In this document: positions 11,350 through 23,876 of the stretch, one piece after another
Position numbering within the stretch: position 1 is the stretch's first letter
Layout: every line of letters starts with the position of its first letter
DNA from: Nicotiana tabacum
Lineage: Eukaryota > Streptophyta > Magnoliopsida > Solanales > Solanaceae
Direction: 5' to 3'
NCBI RefSeq assembly: GCF_000715075.1
Contig: NC_134100.1
Location: forward strand, 28,006,042 to 28,070,041
Length of the DNA stretch: 64,000 nt
Position numbers and translations under genes: made by a program
Notes under the pieces: model-generated
The model's input: only the letters and a program-made list of their open reading frames with translations
What the model was told of the DNA's origin: nothing
Databases searched by the model: none

Positions 11350-14300
11350 TGTAAGCACGTGATTTTTGCCATATATGAGAATTACTCCCAAAAATTCAAA
11401 AATAAAATAATTTTTTCTTGGTGTGCAATTTTTGTGATATTTTGTGTAACTATTTGTATGTTTGTCTGGGCATGTTTATTTGTTAAATTATTAAAAACAC
11501 AAAAATATGTCGCATTTCGCATGTAGGATTTAATTATACAATTGTTAGTAACTAAGTTTGTTTTACAAAAAATAAAAATTACAAAAATAGGCATCGTTTG
11601 CATTTTTAGCATTTAATGTCCAAATATACAATTTTATGCTTAATTATTACTTAATTATGCGTCAATTGTTATTGGGAGTTAATTTGCTCTTTTATAACTT
11701 AATTTAGTTCTTAATAATAGTTGAAGTATTTTTATAATTTAGTTTTAGAGAAATAAAAGAAGAAAAGAGAGCGAAAATATAAAGAAAGTTGGAATTGGGC
11801 CTCTTCTTCGATTTCAAGCCACAGGCCCAAAAAATGGCCCAATCTTCCCAAACGACCCAGTCCATTTCGAACTGGGTCGACCCAGTCCATAACCCAACAT
11901 CCTATTGTCTTACATTTTACAAAACAAAACAAAAAAAGAAGAAGAGAAAAACCCTAAAAAACACAAAAATGGCCCCCCCAACCTTTGCTCCTTCTTCTCC
12001 ATCTCCATTTTACACAGCCATGGCTGCCCTCAAACCCCACCTCCCATGGCTGCGCTTACCTTCTTCTTCGTCCACTCAGAACAACCAACGCCACCACCAT
12101 CCACGTCGACCTCCCCGTTACATCGCCGGAAAACCCTCAACCAAAGAACCTGGAAACCCACCGCTGCCCGCTTCATCCCTGTCGTCTCTGAGCTTCGCCA
12201 TCAACATCCATGGCTGACCTTCACCAGCATCACGTCCAAACACCACCACCAAACAGACCCAAACAGACCTCGTCGTCATCGCTGCAGCTGCTGCTTCATC
12301 TACTGCCCCGACGTCGCCGTGGCTTCTCCTCCTTCCTCCGAGTCAGCTGTTGTTCGAAGCCCCCATCGCCGCTGCTTCGTCATGGCCAAGCTCACGCAGC
12401 TACAACTGCTCCAGCTTCTGCCTCGTCGACTCACCATGGAGATAGCTACCTCGTCCAGCTTCACTACGTCGACACAGCCATGAACGACTAGTGTCGTCAT
12501 TTGTTCGAAGCTTTGGTTCGTAGAAACAGTCCATATACATTTCGTTTTGATCCGGTTAGTAGATTTTGAATTTCATTTATTGTCCGTAATTTTTGTTCGT
12601 TATTTTCGGATCCAGAATCAATAAATGATTAAGTTCTTGTTTGGTTTCTTCGTCGTTGAAATAATTTTCTAATTTGTTCATATGTGTTGTTGAATTAATT
12701 TTCAGATTTCAAATGGAAATTAATTAATTTGTTTCATGTTGTTATATATTTTCCAGAAAATTATTAATGTTGTTTGAGTCATTTAATTCGTCATGTTTGT
12801 TGTGATAAAATAGATTTAATTCATATTCATACTTTGTTTGATTGTTCTTGAAACCGAACTTTGTACAACTTGATTTCTTGTTTACCATTTATGATTATTT
12901 CTTGAATTTGTCTCATAATCTTGTTTAAAGTTTAATATAGGAATTGTTTGTTGTAATGTTGTTAGAGTTGATTTTAAGCTCAATATTATTGAATTTAGAA
13001 ATCTAAATATACTTGTTTGTTGTTGTTGTTGAATCCGAAAATAGGATTGTTTGTTGCTAAAATATTGTTCAATCAAATTTTAGTTGTTCTTTGTTGTTCA
13101 ATTTGTGTTCATATGATTTGTGGTTGAAATCATGTTCATGTGATTTATTGTTGAAATGTTGAAGAAATCATGTTCATGAGATTTTGTTGTTTGAACATTG
13201 TTGGAAATTGGTCATATTGGCTATATTTTGGTTGAGTGTGATTATTTGCTTTGTTATAGCTGATGGGGTAAAATGGTAATTGCAATAAGGTCGGAGGGGT
13301 AGTTTGGTAATTGAACATTTTGTAATTCTTTATGTTAAGCATGAGGGACAAAATGTAATGGGGTGGGTTGTGATATAATTGTTTAATATAAAGGGAGGAC
13401 AAGACAAACTTTAGTGGGGAGGAATCTTGTATTTGTTTAAGTGAAGCATGGGGAACAAAATATAATGGGGTGGTGATGATATATTTATTTAATGTAATAG
13501 GGATGAGTGGGAAGATAATGGGTTTGGTAGAGAAAATGGGTTGATTTTAATTGATTAAAAGATTTATGGGATGGGATATAAGTAGAAGTCTTGAAATCAG
13601 AAAAGAAGAGAAGACAGATAGAGGAACTAATCTGAATATAGAGAAGAACAGAAAGAAATAGAGAAAAAAAAGGGCGGAACATTTAAGAGAAAGAAAAATT
13701 TCGAAAAATATTTAAGCTTTCAAAATAAAAATAAAAACTAAAAAAAAAATCTTCTGCTTTCTTTGTTTGAAATCAGTATTAATTGTTGTTGTTTCATTTA
13801 AAGCTTGAAGCTTTTGTTTTTGGGATTACTGCTCTACTGGTTTGCAAACTCTTTTCCTGGGTTGTTACTGTTGCTGGGCTGTTGCTGCTGTGCTGTACTG
13901 TTATTACTGCTGTTGATTTTCATCTTCATTTTCTTTTGCTTCCAATATCAGGTATATATTTTAGACTCATGTTGTGGAAAGCTTCAGCATTGCCAAATAA
14001 ATGAAGTTCGGAATTATAATTATGTCTTTTACTCGTTTAAATCTATTAGTTTAAATTTCAGTTTTGTTTCAAGTTGATTAATATAGTAGCTTACATTTGA
14101 TGTGAGAACTGTTAGTTAATCATCCCTTTGAAATTCGCATAAGCTTTGTAATAATGTTATTTATTTCAGAATTTCATTAAGTATAGCTATATTCAAATTA
14201 TAAGATAGGGAACATGGCAGAAAGCTAGCCATTAATTAAATCTTATGATATTGTTGGCTAAGTATGGAATAGTATGGAACTATCAAGAAACTACATTACT

Positions 14301-15732
14301 AGCATATTTTGTCACAAAAGTCCGATTTTATTTAAAACTAGATTGATGTAAGTTGTATGTTGTTCGTACATGGCATGATAACAGTTACATGTATAACCAT
14401 AAGTGAAAGGTGAGTTGATATAATTCGTTACGAGGTTAGAATATTAGGAATGGTTCAGACGTACAACTATATTGCATGTGATGCAATTTTATTGAATCAA
14501 TTTGTATAATAGTTCTCTTTCTTATCAACTTGATTCTTATCTACCATTGTAAACAAATTAACCAAACAATTATAACTTTGGACTAAAAACAAGTATATGA
14601 GAAGGATATGGGATTTATAAGCACGAATTGCAATATTTTATGTCAAGGATATGTAGAAATAGAGTTCGCATTAAATATAACAATAAAAATTCTTCAGAAG
14701 CTATTAATTTGTTTATCAAATTAATTCTTTTCCAGTTTTATATGCGATTCGATTTTTGGATATATTAATGTTGTATCCACGATAAAAATGGTAGTTTTTT
14801 TAGTTACATGTTGTTTGTTTCTTTTTCATATCATTAATTCTTTAAAATTTGAATAGTTTTGAGGTATATAATTCATACGCATAAAATATGACTTGCGGTC
14901 AACACATAATAACTTTTGAATTCTTTTCAAGAAAATTTAGAGACGTCTAAATCAGTGTTTCTCTATGGCTTTCATATAAAAATAAGTGGATGCAATAAAC
15001 AATTTGTAGAGAATTTTATCAAGAATATTTTGTGAAATTAGGTATACGTTCGCGTGGCCTAAATTACATTTTTTAAGGCAGTTCGGATTATGCGTTCGCG
15101 CAGCTTTGAGCCAAAATTTTAATAAAAAAGATTCGTCGGAGGATATTAAATTAATTTCATAAAACCCGAGATGTGCGGTCCACTATTTAAGAAAGGCGAA
15201 TGTTCTTAATTTTATTTTAAGCACAATTTCGAATATCAAATAATTTTTTTTTATAATAAAAATATAAACATATTATCAACCTTTTTGTGTACACGTATGC
15301 GTGACACGATCCTCTACAATTATAAAAGGTATATAATACGAATATACGTACACGTGATTCATTTATATAATTGTAAACAATCTAAACAAAAGCGGTAATA
15401 AAATCGGGCAACAAGAAAAAAGGTATTTAGTAAATCAAGATAATTAAGCCAAATATAAAAATGGTTAAGCGACCGTGCTAGAACCACGGAATTCGGGAAT
15501 GCCTAACACCTTCTCCCGAATTAACAGAATTCCTTACTTAGGATTTCTGGTTCGCAGAATAACAAACAGAGTCATATTCTCCTCGATTCAGGGATTAAAA
15601 CCGGTGACTTGGGACGCCTTAAAATTCCCAGGTGGCGACTCTGAAACAAACAAACAAATCCCGTTTTAACTGTCCTTTAATCAGAGAAAACTCCCTACGC
15701 CCCCCGCGGGGGCGGAAAAAGGAGGTGTGATA
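11350..15732 (+). repeat. Element B 5' LTR
   Basis: Starts TGTAAGCACGTG and ends TGTGATA, where the 3' copy has TGTGACA. Contains a TATA-like box (13576-13585) and a candidate splice donor (13951/13952). The last 265 bases are strongly similar to the same part of the A LTR. Proline/histidine-rich ORFs at 11905-12491 are not in frame between the two LTRs (a 6-base difference near 11971) and I do not call them genes. Confidence 0.92.
13576..13585 (+). promoter_or_regulatory. LTR TATA box of element B
   Basis: ATATAAGTAG at a position equivalent to the TATAAATAG of the A LTR. Purine-rich leader sequence follows. Confidence 0.5.
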
Positions 15733-15736
15733 GGTC

Positions 15737-15754
15737 TGGCGACTCCACTGGGGA
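15737..15754 (+). other. Element B primer-binding site
   Basis: TGGCGACTCCACTGGGGA four bases after the LTR. Element A has the same site with one base changed. This PBS type is characteristic of Ogre/Tat elements, where the primer is usually given as tRNA-Arg; the tRNA identity is from memory. Confidence 0.8.
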
Positions 15755-16760
15755 ATTAATAACCCAGAACCACTGGTTCATGGTTCAAGAATTCGAGCTT
15801 AAAATAATTGTTATAGTTGGCTTTATTTATTATCTGATTTTTACATGATATATGCCTAATGTGCTAAATGATGCTTTTACTGCTTTAAAATTATCTGAAT
15901 TGTGTATATAAAACTGCTACAAAACCCTTCTTCTTTCTGAGTCTTCTGAATTTATGGTGTACACGTGCGCGTGGCCCACCTTTCTGTTAGAAGTCATACC
16001 AAATAAGACAAAGTTGGGACAAGTAACTAGGCCGGACAGACTTTCGTGCTCCCGGTACGTTGCCCCCACTTCGGCTCAAGCTGTCCACTTGGGTAAGCCA
16101 AGGCTAGAACAATATGCCTCAAGTTTTTCACTTAGAATAACTCAGCTTCATGCCGGATCCCTAGTAGGAACGTTTGTTTGCATCACGTGCATTTGACTTT
16201 GGAGGCTCAACACAGGGGTTGAGTCTGTCTAGGACAGGTGTACCAAAAAATGAAAATGACCACCCTGATGCATCTTACTTGCTGCTACTTGCGCATTTAT
16301 TTGATCCGGATTTGTGTGTTGACTGACTTTTGAATATCAGGAATAATATTTTAAAATTGAAAAAAAAGAAATAGCGGTTAGGGAATTGACTAATTATTTT
16401 TGAAAAAAAAAACAATACCCAAATACTGTCAAAACTCTGCCGAAATTTTGAGAAAATGAAAAAAAAAATGTTTTATTAGTTTGTTTTACTAAAAGCAAAG
16501 GAAAAATAGAAGAAAAAAAAGTCTTTGTTCTGTCTTATTTTTTTTTAAAAAAAATAAAAATAAAATAAAAAGGAAAATAGTTTGTCTTCCCCTAAAAATG
16601 ACAATGAAAAAAGAGTCTTACTTTTAAAATAGTTTTCTTATTCGTTTCTGAAATTGCCAAAATAAAAATGAAAAGAGTCGTGCTTTGAAAGTGGTTTTGT
16701 TATTTGTTGCTGAAAATGAAAAAAAAAATCCTGTTTTAAAATAGTTCGATTAATTGGCCC

Positions 16761-16804
16761 GAACTACGCGGGTTTGATTCTCACCGGATGTGAGATACGT
16801 AGGC
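16761..16804 (+). other. two-stem hairpin motif, copy B1
   Basis: Outer arms CTACG (16764-16768) and CGTAG (16798-16802). Inner arms TCTCAC (16779-16784) and GTGAGA (16790-16795). Same class as copy A5 in element A. Confidence 0.75.
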
Positions 16805-17603
16805 AACCCTCATCGGGTCCAACCCCCATTTTTGCTAAAATAGCCAAAACAAATAAATATAAATAAATAATAAAAAAATGTGTCAAAATTTTAATTTTGT
16901 CATAAATAAGTCGGGTGGTGTCCAACCTCCCCTTTTGCTAAAAATAGCCAAAAAAAAACATGTTAAAATTTTAAAAGAGTCATAAATAAGTCAGGTGATG
17001 CTGTTTTGTCATAAATAGCCGAATGTTCCCGAAAGGGACGTCGGAAGGCTGGCTTTGCATAAACAGCCACCTTTTGGGTCATTGTCTTAGATTTGATCCA
17101 GTTGACCCACACAGCCTTAAAAAATCTTTGTCCCCGAGGCGCTAAAGGGCCGTGTTTGCAACACCAGGTTTTTATTGTAATTTGAAAAAAAAAGAGTCAG
17201 CGGTCAGGTGAACACCGTCTGGATTTTTAGTCAAAAATAAGCCAAGCCATCTTCGGCCGCGTCTTAAACCGTTCTTGCCGAAATAGCCTCGGAGTATCTT
17301 TCAGTTGTCAAAGGGCTATTTTCGTAAAAGAATGGACAAGTTTGTAAAGTGTTATAAAATAATCCTCTCCGGCCTCAAAATTTGGAAGGGGCCACATTTA
17401 AAAAAATAACCGTTTGGTTGCATTTGTCAAACGGAGAAAGGAAGATGGCCATTTGTGTTTGGAGTTTGTAAATCTTTTAATTAGAATATGTGGGTTGTTT
17501 GATTTTCGAGTTTGTAGGTCATCTTCAAACCTTTAAAACCCAGTTTATTTTAATATGAAATTGAAAAAAAAATGATTAATATTGTTTATCTTTTATTGGT
17601 CCG

Positions 17604-17645
17604 AACTACGCAAGGTCTGATTCATGCGGGGTCATGATACTTAGG
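17604..17645 (+). other. two-stem hairpin motif, copy B2
   Basis: Inner arms TCATG (17622-17626) and CATGA (17633-17637). The right outer arm is altered (CTTAG instead of CGTAG), leaving four of five pairs. Same class as copy A4. Confidence 0.7.
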
Positions 17646-17808
17646 CAATCTCCATAAGATTCGACCACAACAAAAAAATGAGAAAAAAAATTGAAAAAAA
17701 ATCGAAAAAAAAGGAAAAAGATGTTGCTAGTAATAAGAACCGACTGAGTCCATTCTAACATGTTTTGTTTTGAATTGTGAAGAAAGTTGAGTTGGCCGGT
17801 TTGTTCAG

Positions 17809-19323
17809 ATGGTTCAACAAGAGTCTACTGTACCGGGAAAAAATAGAATACTGAAACAGCAAATGACCGGAGTGTGTCAAGCATGGGCCAGTGGGCAAGG
17901 ACAACCTCGTCATGAGTCACAATTTGCGACACAACAAGAGCAGTACCACTCTCCTAAGTACCACCCGTACTCGTTTGATCTTCCTGCAAAGATTGAAGAG
18001 CCTGCCCGAGAGATGGTACAAGAAGAAATAACCCAAAGAGTGAAAAACTTAGAATAATGGTTGAAAAACAGGCAAGGGTTGTCTGGTCAAAAGAGTGTTG
18101 CCTTCAAAGATCTATGTATGTTCCCCGATGTCCACTTGCCGCCTGGTTTCAAGACTCCCAAATTTGAAAAGTACGATGGACATGGAGATCCCATTGCCCA
18201 CCTGAAAAGGTATTGCAATCAACTGAGAGGTGCGGGAAGAAATGAAGAATTATTGATGGCTTATTTTGTGGAAAGCCTTACGGGAGTAGCTTCCGAATGG
18301 TTTATTGATCAAGACACGTCTTGCTGGTATGTCTGGGACGACATGGCACAAGCATTTGTCAAACAGTTCCAATACAACATCGACATTGCCCCAGACCGCA
18401 TTTCCCTTTCAAACTTGAAAAAGAAACCAAGTGAAAGTTTCAGGGAATATGCCATTAAATGGAGAGAACAAGCAGCTCGAGTTAAGCCACCCATGGATGA
18501 CCACGAGCTAATAACTGTCTTCCTTCAAGCGCAAGAGCCAAATTACTTTCAGAATATGATGTCCGCAGTTGGCAAATCCTTCTCGGAAGCAATCAAAATG
18601 GGATAAATAATAGAGAATGGTCTTAAGACAGGAAAAATTATAAGTCAAGCAGTTTTTAAAGCTGCAACTCACGCTGTCCGGGTTGAGTCTGATAATTTTT
18701 GCGACACAAATGAGACGATTGAAGAAATCATGATGACATCAGGGTCAAGAAGAGGTCCTAGGAGAACATCTCGAAGGTATGAGCAGCCTCCTCAAGTTTT
18801 CTATGAATCCCCTGAGCAATATTATCCCCCTCAGAACCCATAGCATTCTATTGTTCCACCTCAGTATGTTGCGCGGCCACCAAAACACCCCAGAAGGCGA
18901 GCACGAGCGTCACAAAATCTCCAGAAGCCTCCACATAACTTTCAGGTGCCCTATAACCCACATTCAAGCCAGAAGTATAAAGGGGAACGAAGGTTGAAAG
19001 ATAATTTTACACCAATAGGAGAGTCCTATGAAAGCTTATTTGAGAGGTTAAAGCATCACAACATGATTGCATCTATTCCTCCAAATCATGTGGACCCACG
19101 TGCAAGAAGCTTTGACCCTTCTAAAAGGTGTGAATACCATTCCAATGCCCAGGGGCACAATGTTGAAAGTTGTCGGGATTTGAAAAGAGAAATAGAAAGG
19201 ATGATCCAGGAAAATCTGATTGTGATCCAAGGTAATGACACCCAGAATATCGCGCAGAATCCTTTACCTGCACATCATGATGCACACTTTATGGGGAGGA
19301 TGCCTGGTGACATGGGATTTTAG
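17809..19323 (+). pseudogene. gag: Element B gag (Ogre/Tat type), three in-frame stops
   Basis: One frame of about 504 codons starts at the ATG at 17809 and ends TAG at 19321-19323. Stops interrupt it at 18055 (TAA), 18604 (TAA) and 18841 (TAG). The middle carries the retrotransposon gag core seen in Solanaceae Ogre/Tat elements: CMFPDVHLPPGFKTPKFEKY, then HLKRYCNQLRGAG, SEWFIDQD and FREYAIKWREQAARVKP. Near the C-terminus is KDNFTPIGESYESLF and a cysteine/histidine cluster around 19129-19173 spaced C-X2-H-X5-H-X4-C. Gag would form the cytoplasmic particle that packages element RNA. No protease follows, unlike autonomous relatives. With its stops it cannot give a full protein without readthrough. 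Confidence 0.9.
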
Positions 19324-22040
19324 AGTCATCCCGGGAAGCCGCTAACTGATGATAATGATATTGAAGTTGGTAACGGTTTTGGCAATGATGATGCAGAACT
19401 TAATGGCTAAAACACCGTGTTGGGCAATTGGAAAGGCGCTCCATCTCCTGGTCAGCCAGAGAGGAGTTTTGGTGGTTTATTTTATTGTCATTTCTGTCGT
19501 CCGGATTATTTCAGGGTTGTAATCCAGATATTGTCTTGTGGTCAAACCCCCTTATCCTTTTATTTGTCTAGTACCTAATATGGTGTTATCTGGTTTAGTT
19601 TTAGGGTTGTAACTGTTTATTTTGTCATTTAAACGGTTCTACCTTTTGTCTAAAAGCAAATTCCGGTCTTTTTCATCTTCTTTGTTTAGTTTTCTTTACC
19701 CTTTTGTTTTGCTTTTGTTCAACGCCGATTCTAGTGACATGACATGCGCGCACAGTTTAAGCCTAATCTTAAAAGTTGACCGTAAAGCCATTTGGGGATG
19801 ATCGGGTCCCCTTTGAAAATAAGAACAGTTTGAGATCATCTGAAGCCCAAACCATGAGAAATTGGGGAAAGTAAATGAGAGTGTTGTTCAACGATGTTAT
19901 GTGTGGATATGGTTCTCTGATGCAATCAAAAGATGTTACCAATGTTTTCAGCGGTTTGTTTAATTGTGTTGTTTGTACTTGGCGTGTTTTGGAGATTGGA
20001 ATGACGAAGGCATTTTGTTCTACTATCCAAACACTTTATCCTTCGTTACCCCTTTTGAGCCTTATTTATTTTCTTTCATACCCCTCGTTCGGAATCAATA
20101 GCAACGACTAGGAAATACGAGCCTGGAAAAGAAAAGAAAAAAAAAACAAAAAAAAAAACAAATGAAAACAGAGGAATTGGGAACTACGTTTGACCTGATT
20201 CCTCAAAGAGGATACGTAGGCGCTTCACGGCTCGGTCATAGGGTGCACAGTGTGCATAGTGTGCATGGTGTGCATGGTGTAATAAAAAGTAAAAAAAAAA
20301 ATTAATTAATTAATTAATTATAAATAAATAATCCCCAAGCAAGAAACTGGGGCAAGGGTTGCGCTTGTGGGAAGCAAAAAATTGGTTCCGAATGTTGTAA
20401 TTTTTAACCCCAAATTTATTTTGTTTTTGAGCCTTTAATACCCTTTCTTTCTAGCCTATACAAAAACCCACATTGCGGTCCAAAGAAAGACCTTCTGACC
20501 AGTCTGCAAAAGATGCCAAGTCAGACAAATGAGAGTCTTACCGGTGAACATAACACTCTGTCCCACAACAGAAAGGACTCTAATCTCCAGCAGAGAGAGT
20601 CATACCGGCAACACTCCAAATCCCCAGCGGGAAAGTGATACAAATGAGAGAGTCTTATCGGTGAAAATCTTCACGGACACCATAAGGCGATGAAAGCTGA
20701 GAGAAAAACTAAAATGAGAGAGGCTTGATAGTGAAAAGCCTTCGGGCACTACAAGTCGAATAAGATTGGGAATCAGATGGGGAATTGCCAATTGAAGGTC
20801 TTGAAAGACGATTGACGGCAGAGGATAGGCCACATGTGCATGTCATGACCATTAGAGTCGGTATTTGCGTTTGATAGGTTTTTATTTATAGTTTCTTTTG
20901 TTAAAGACTCATCTTTTTCCGTTGTCTTTTATTCTGTTCCCTTTTATCTTTTCCTTTCATAGAAATTTTCCCAGTAGAGTCTGTTTGGTCAGAACCAGTG
21001 GGAAATGACTTCAAAATAGGCCATCAGCTTTCCAAGATAAGATCTGACTAATACATCCAAGTGGTATAGTCAGCAAGGAACAAGCGCGAGGCCAGTGTCA
21101 AGAAAGATATCTCCAGCAAAAGGGAATTGACAAAAGGATCAACGAGTGTCAAGAGGGATATCCTTGCCAAAATCAAAGGTTATTAAACCTCAAGGCCAAG
21201 GCCCGTGGACAAACAAGGAGAGCAATGAGCATGATTTGGGAAATTCATGCGAGACTAAAAGGTCGGGAAAATGCAAGTTTCCGAGCCATGCCACAAAAGA
21301 AGAGGGATATCCCCAGCGGAAAAGGATTATCCCCAGCAAATAATATCATCCCCAACATGTTTTGAAACGCAGAGCAGGGAAGGAGAAAGGAAAAAGCCAT
21401 CCCAGTAGGCGTATCACAACCAACCACCATGTTTTAAACTAACAAATTTTGTTTAAATTGAAACAGGTAAAGGAAATGGCATTAATGACAGAAATGCATG
21501 CCATAAAGGAGACTGTCAAACTGGGGCAGAAAATTTTCCTTTCATTTGGAAAATTTTCTGGAAATCAGGTACCCATTCGAGGAAGAATAAAGATAACACC
21601 AGTCTCAAGGGAAGTGGTCTTTGAACCAGTGTAGCCCCAATATAATAAGTTTCAATGGAGGAAGTTGTTCCCCAACAGACAGAACAAAGGGATGACACTT
21701 GTGCTCAGAAAAGCAAAAGCCATTATCATCCCCAGCAGCTTCCAGAAGAATGAAGCATCGATTGGAAGGGATAAAGTTCCCCAGCAGCGTTATCCTCAAC
21801 AACGTTATCCCAAGAAGATAACACTTTTATCCCCAGTAGTGTTGAGAGAAAATAAATAATAAAAAAAAAAAATAATAATTTTGAATTTGAAGGAGGGGAA
21901 GAAAGGAGACTCCCAGAGTGGTATTATCCCCAGCAAGCAAGAACAAAGCAGCGCGAAGGAAGGAGAAAAGAAAAGAATAAATTACGAAGGTAAGTTTCTC
22001 AAATCATTGATCTTTATATTTTCCTCCTGGGATAAAAGTC
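19324..22040 (+). other. Element B post-gag noncoding region
   Basis: No pol is found where it would be expected. The stretch has pyrimidine-rich and A-rich segments, an ATTA microsatellite (about 20301-20322), a GTGTGCAT run (20247-20276), and repeated phrases around 'gagagagtcttatcgg' (20520-20730) that recur, inverted, in element A near 31970-33260. Hairpin copy B3 is at 20181-20221. Short ORFs are not recognised. Confidence 0.7.
20181..20221 (+). other. two-stem hairpin motif, copy B3
   Basis: Outer arms CTACG (20184-20188) and CGTAG (20215-20219). Inner arms TCCTC (20200-20204) and GAGGA (20208-20212). Confidence 0.75.
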
Positions 22041-22065
22041 CTAATCTGATGAATTTCTTTCCCGA

Positions 22066-22628
22066 TACAATCTTGGTTCGATGAAATTTTTCTCCCAAGA
22101 TAAGATATCAAATCTTAGTCCGATGAATTTTTCTCCTAAGATATCAAATCTTAGTCCGATGAATCTTTCTCCTAAGATAGAAATCTTAGTCCAATGAAAT
22201 TTTCTCCTAAGATAACAAATCTTAGTCCGATGAATCTTTCTCCTAAGATCATAACAAAATGGACCTAGTTTGATGATTTATCTCCTAGAGTCACAATCTT
22301 GGTCCGATGAAATTTTTCTCCCAAAATAAGATATCAAATCTTAGTCCGATGAAATTTTCTCCTAAGATACCAAATCTTAGTCCGATGAATCTTTCTCCTA
22401 AGACAGAAATCTTAGTCCGATGAAATTTTCTCCTAAGATATCAAATCTTAGTCCGATGAATCTTTCTCCTAAGATCACAACAGAATGGACCTAGTCTGAC
22501 GATTTATCTCCTAGAGTCAAAATCTTGGTCTGATGAAATTTTTCTCCCAAGATAATATAATAAAATCTTAGTCGGATGAATCTTCTCCTAAGATCAAAAT
22601 CTAGTCTGATGAATTTTCTCCTAGGATA
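22066..22628 (+). repeat. tandem array 1 of element B: hairpin units of about 36 bp
   Basis: About 15 units each contain an arm (ATCTTAG, ATCTTGG or CTAG), then a loop reading like TCCGATGAATNTTTCTC, then the complementary arm (CTAAGAT, CCAAGAT or CTAG). Noncoding. Confidence 0.85.
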
Positions 22629-22675
22629 ATTTGAAAAAAGAAGAAGAAGAAGTTTGAATTTGAAAAAAAAAAGTT

Positions 22676-23010
22676 GTTGAAGTCAGGAGCCCCCCTGAAG
22701 AATAGAATGGCGATTTGTTGTTGAAGTTAGGAGCCCTCCTAAAGAATAGAATGACGATTTGTTGGTTAAAGTCAGGAGCCCCCCTGAAGAACAGAATGGC
22801 GATTTATTGGTTGAAGTCAGGAGCCCGCCTGAAGAGAGGAATGAGGATTTATTTTCAAAGTTGTTGTTGAAGTCAGGAGCCCGCCTGAATAGAGACATTC
22901 AAATTTCAAATTTAGCAATCAGGAGCCCGCCTGAAGAGAGGAAAGGCATTTATTTTAAAAGTTGTGTATTTGAAGTCAGGAGCCCGCCTGAAGAGAGGAA
23001 TGTCGCTTAT
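22676..23010 (+). repeat. tandem array 2 of element B: TCAGG/CCTGA hairpin units
   Basis: Units of about 55-60 bp share AGTCAGGAGCCCGCCTGA with GAAGAGAGGAATG after it. Arms TCAGG/CCTGA enclose AGCCCG or AGCCCC. One unit (22727-22742) has TTAGG/CCTAA. Confidence 0.85.
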
Positions 23011-23024
23011 TTTTAAAGTTGTTG

Positions 23025-23370
23025 TTGATGTTGGGAGCCCACCCAGATAACAGAGGCATACATTTCAGTCTTTACATTTCAGTTGTTGAAGTTGGGAGCC
23101 CGCCCATAGAACAGAGGCATACATTCAGTCTTTACATTTCAAGCATTGAAGTTGGGAGCCCGCCCAGATAACAGAGGCATACATTTCAGTCTTTATATTT
23201 CAAGCGTCGAAGTTGGGAGCCCGCCCAGATAACAGAGGCATACATTTCAGTCTTTACATTTCAAGCATTGAAGTTGGGAGCCCGCCTAGATAACAGAGGC
23301 ATACATTTCAAGTCTTTAATTTTCAAATATTGAAGTTGGGAGCCCGCCCATAGAACAGAGGCATACATTT
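23025..23370 (+). repeat. tandem array 3 of element B: TTGGG/CCCAG hairpin units
   Basis: About six units of 60 bp read GTTGGGAGCCCGCCCA followed by GATAACAGAGGCATACATTT. It is related to array 2 but with the arms changed to TTGGG/CCCAG. Confidence 0.85.
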
Positions 23371-23710
23371 CAAGATCGAGTCAGAGGACAATAAAACAGA
23401 GGGTTACAATAGGAATCCCCAGCAGGAAACAATAAAATTCCCCAACACTGGGAAGCAGAAGGTTGCAATAAGAGGTCCCAGCAAAAAACTCAAGTGCATG
23501 TGTCGAAAGGAAGAAAAGCATCGGAAGAAAAGCACCGAAAAAAAATGCAAGCAGACAAGAAAGCAAGGCAACAAAAACAAATTGCAGTCTAGCCTAACTT
23601 CTTGTTTTCTTTTAGGCACAGTGTAACAAGGAGATCGGTAAGCAGTGGTAATAGCATGCAACAACAGTAACATTGCAGTCCAACGGTAGTCCCAGCTACC
23701 AAAACTTCCC

Positions 23711-23753
23711 GAACTACATTTACCTGATTCCTGTTTAGCCCAGGATATGTAGG
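23711..23753 (+). other. two-stem hairpin motif, copy B4
   Basis: Outer arms CTACAT (23714-23719) and ATGTAG (23747-23752). Inner arms TCCTG (23729-23733) and CAGGA (23741-23745). It lies about 125 bases before the 3' LTR, as copy A1 does in element A. Confidence 0.8.
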
Positions 23754-23876
23754 AAACCTTTGAAGCAAAGGTTCGGTCAAATCTTTTTCAAAAAATGCTT
23801 CACACGGAGTAATCGGATGGGCAAAAATCGCTCGCTTTATCTTTTCAAAATGGTTTAGGATATTGGGTATAGCTGT

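Larger units (their letters stand above)
15755..17808 (+). other. Element B long leader, noncoding
   Basis: Two kilobases of leader between primer site and gag, rich in A-runs and GTCAAAA/AGCC phrases. No gene is seen. It contains two copies of the two-stem hairpin motif (16761-16804 and 17604-17645). Confidence 0.7.

Noticed and set aside
11732..11932. 66-codon minus ORF repeated at 24257-24457
   Set aside because: It is identical only because it lies in the two LTRs of element B. Antisense, no known domain.
20301..20322. ATTA microsatellite as a regulatory element
   Set aside because: A simple repeat within noncoding retroelement DNA, with no supporting context.
22759..23016. 85-codon ORF with repeated VRSPPEER
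   Set aside because: It lies in hairpin array 2 of element B. The periodic frame comes from the repeat and is not supported by a gene context.
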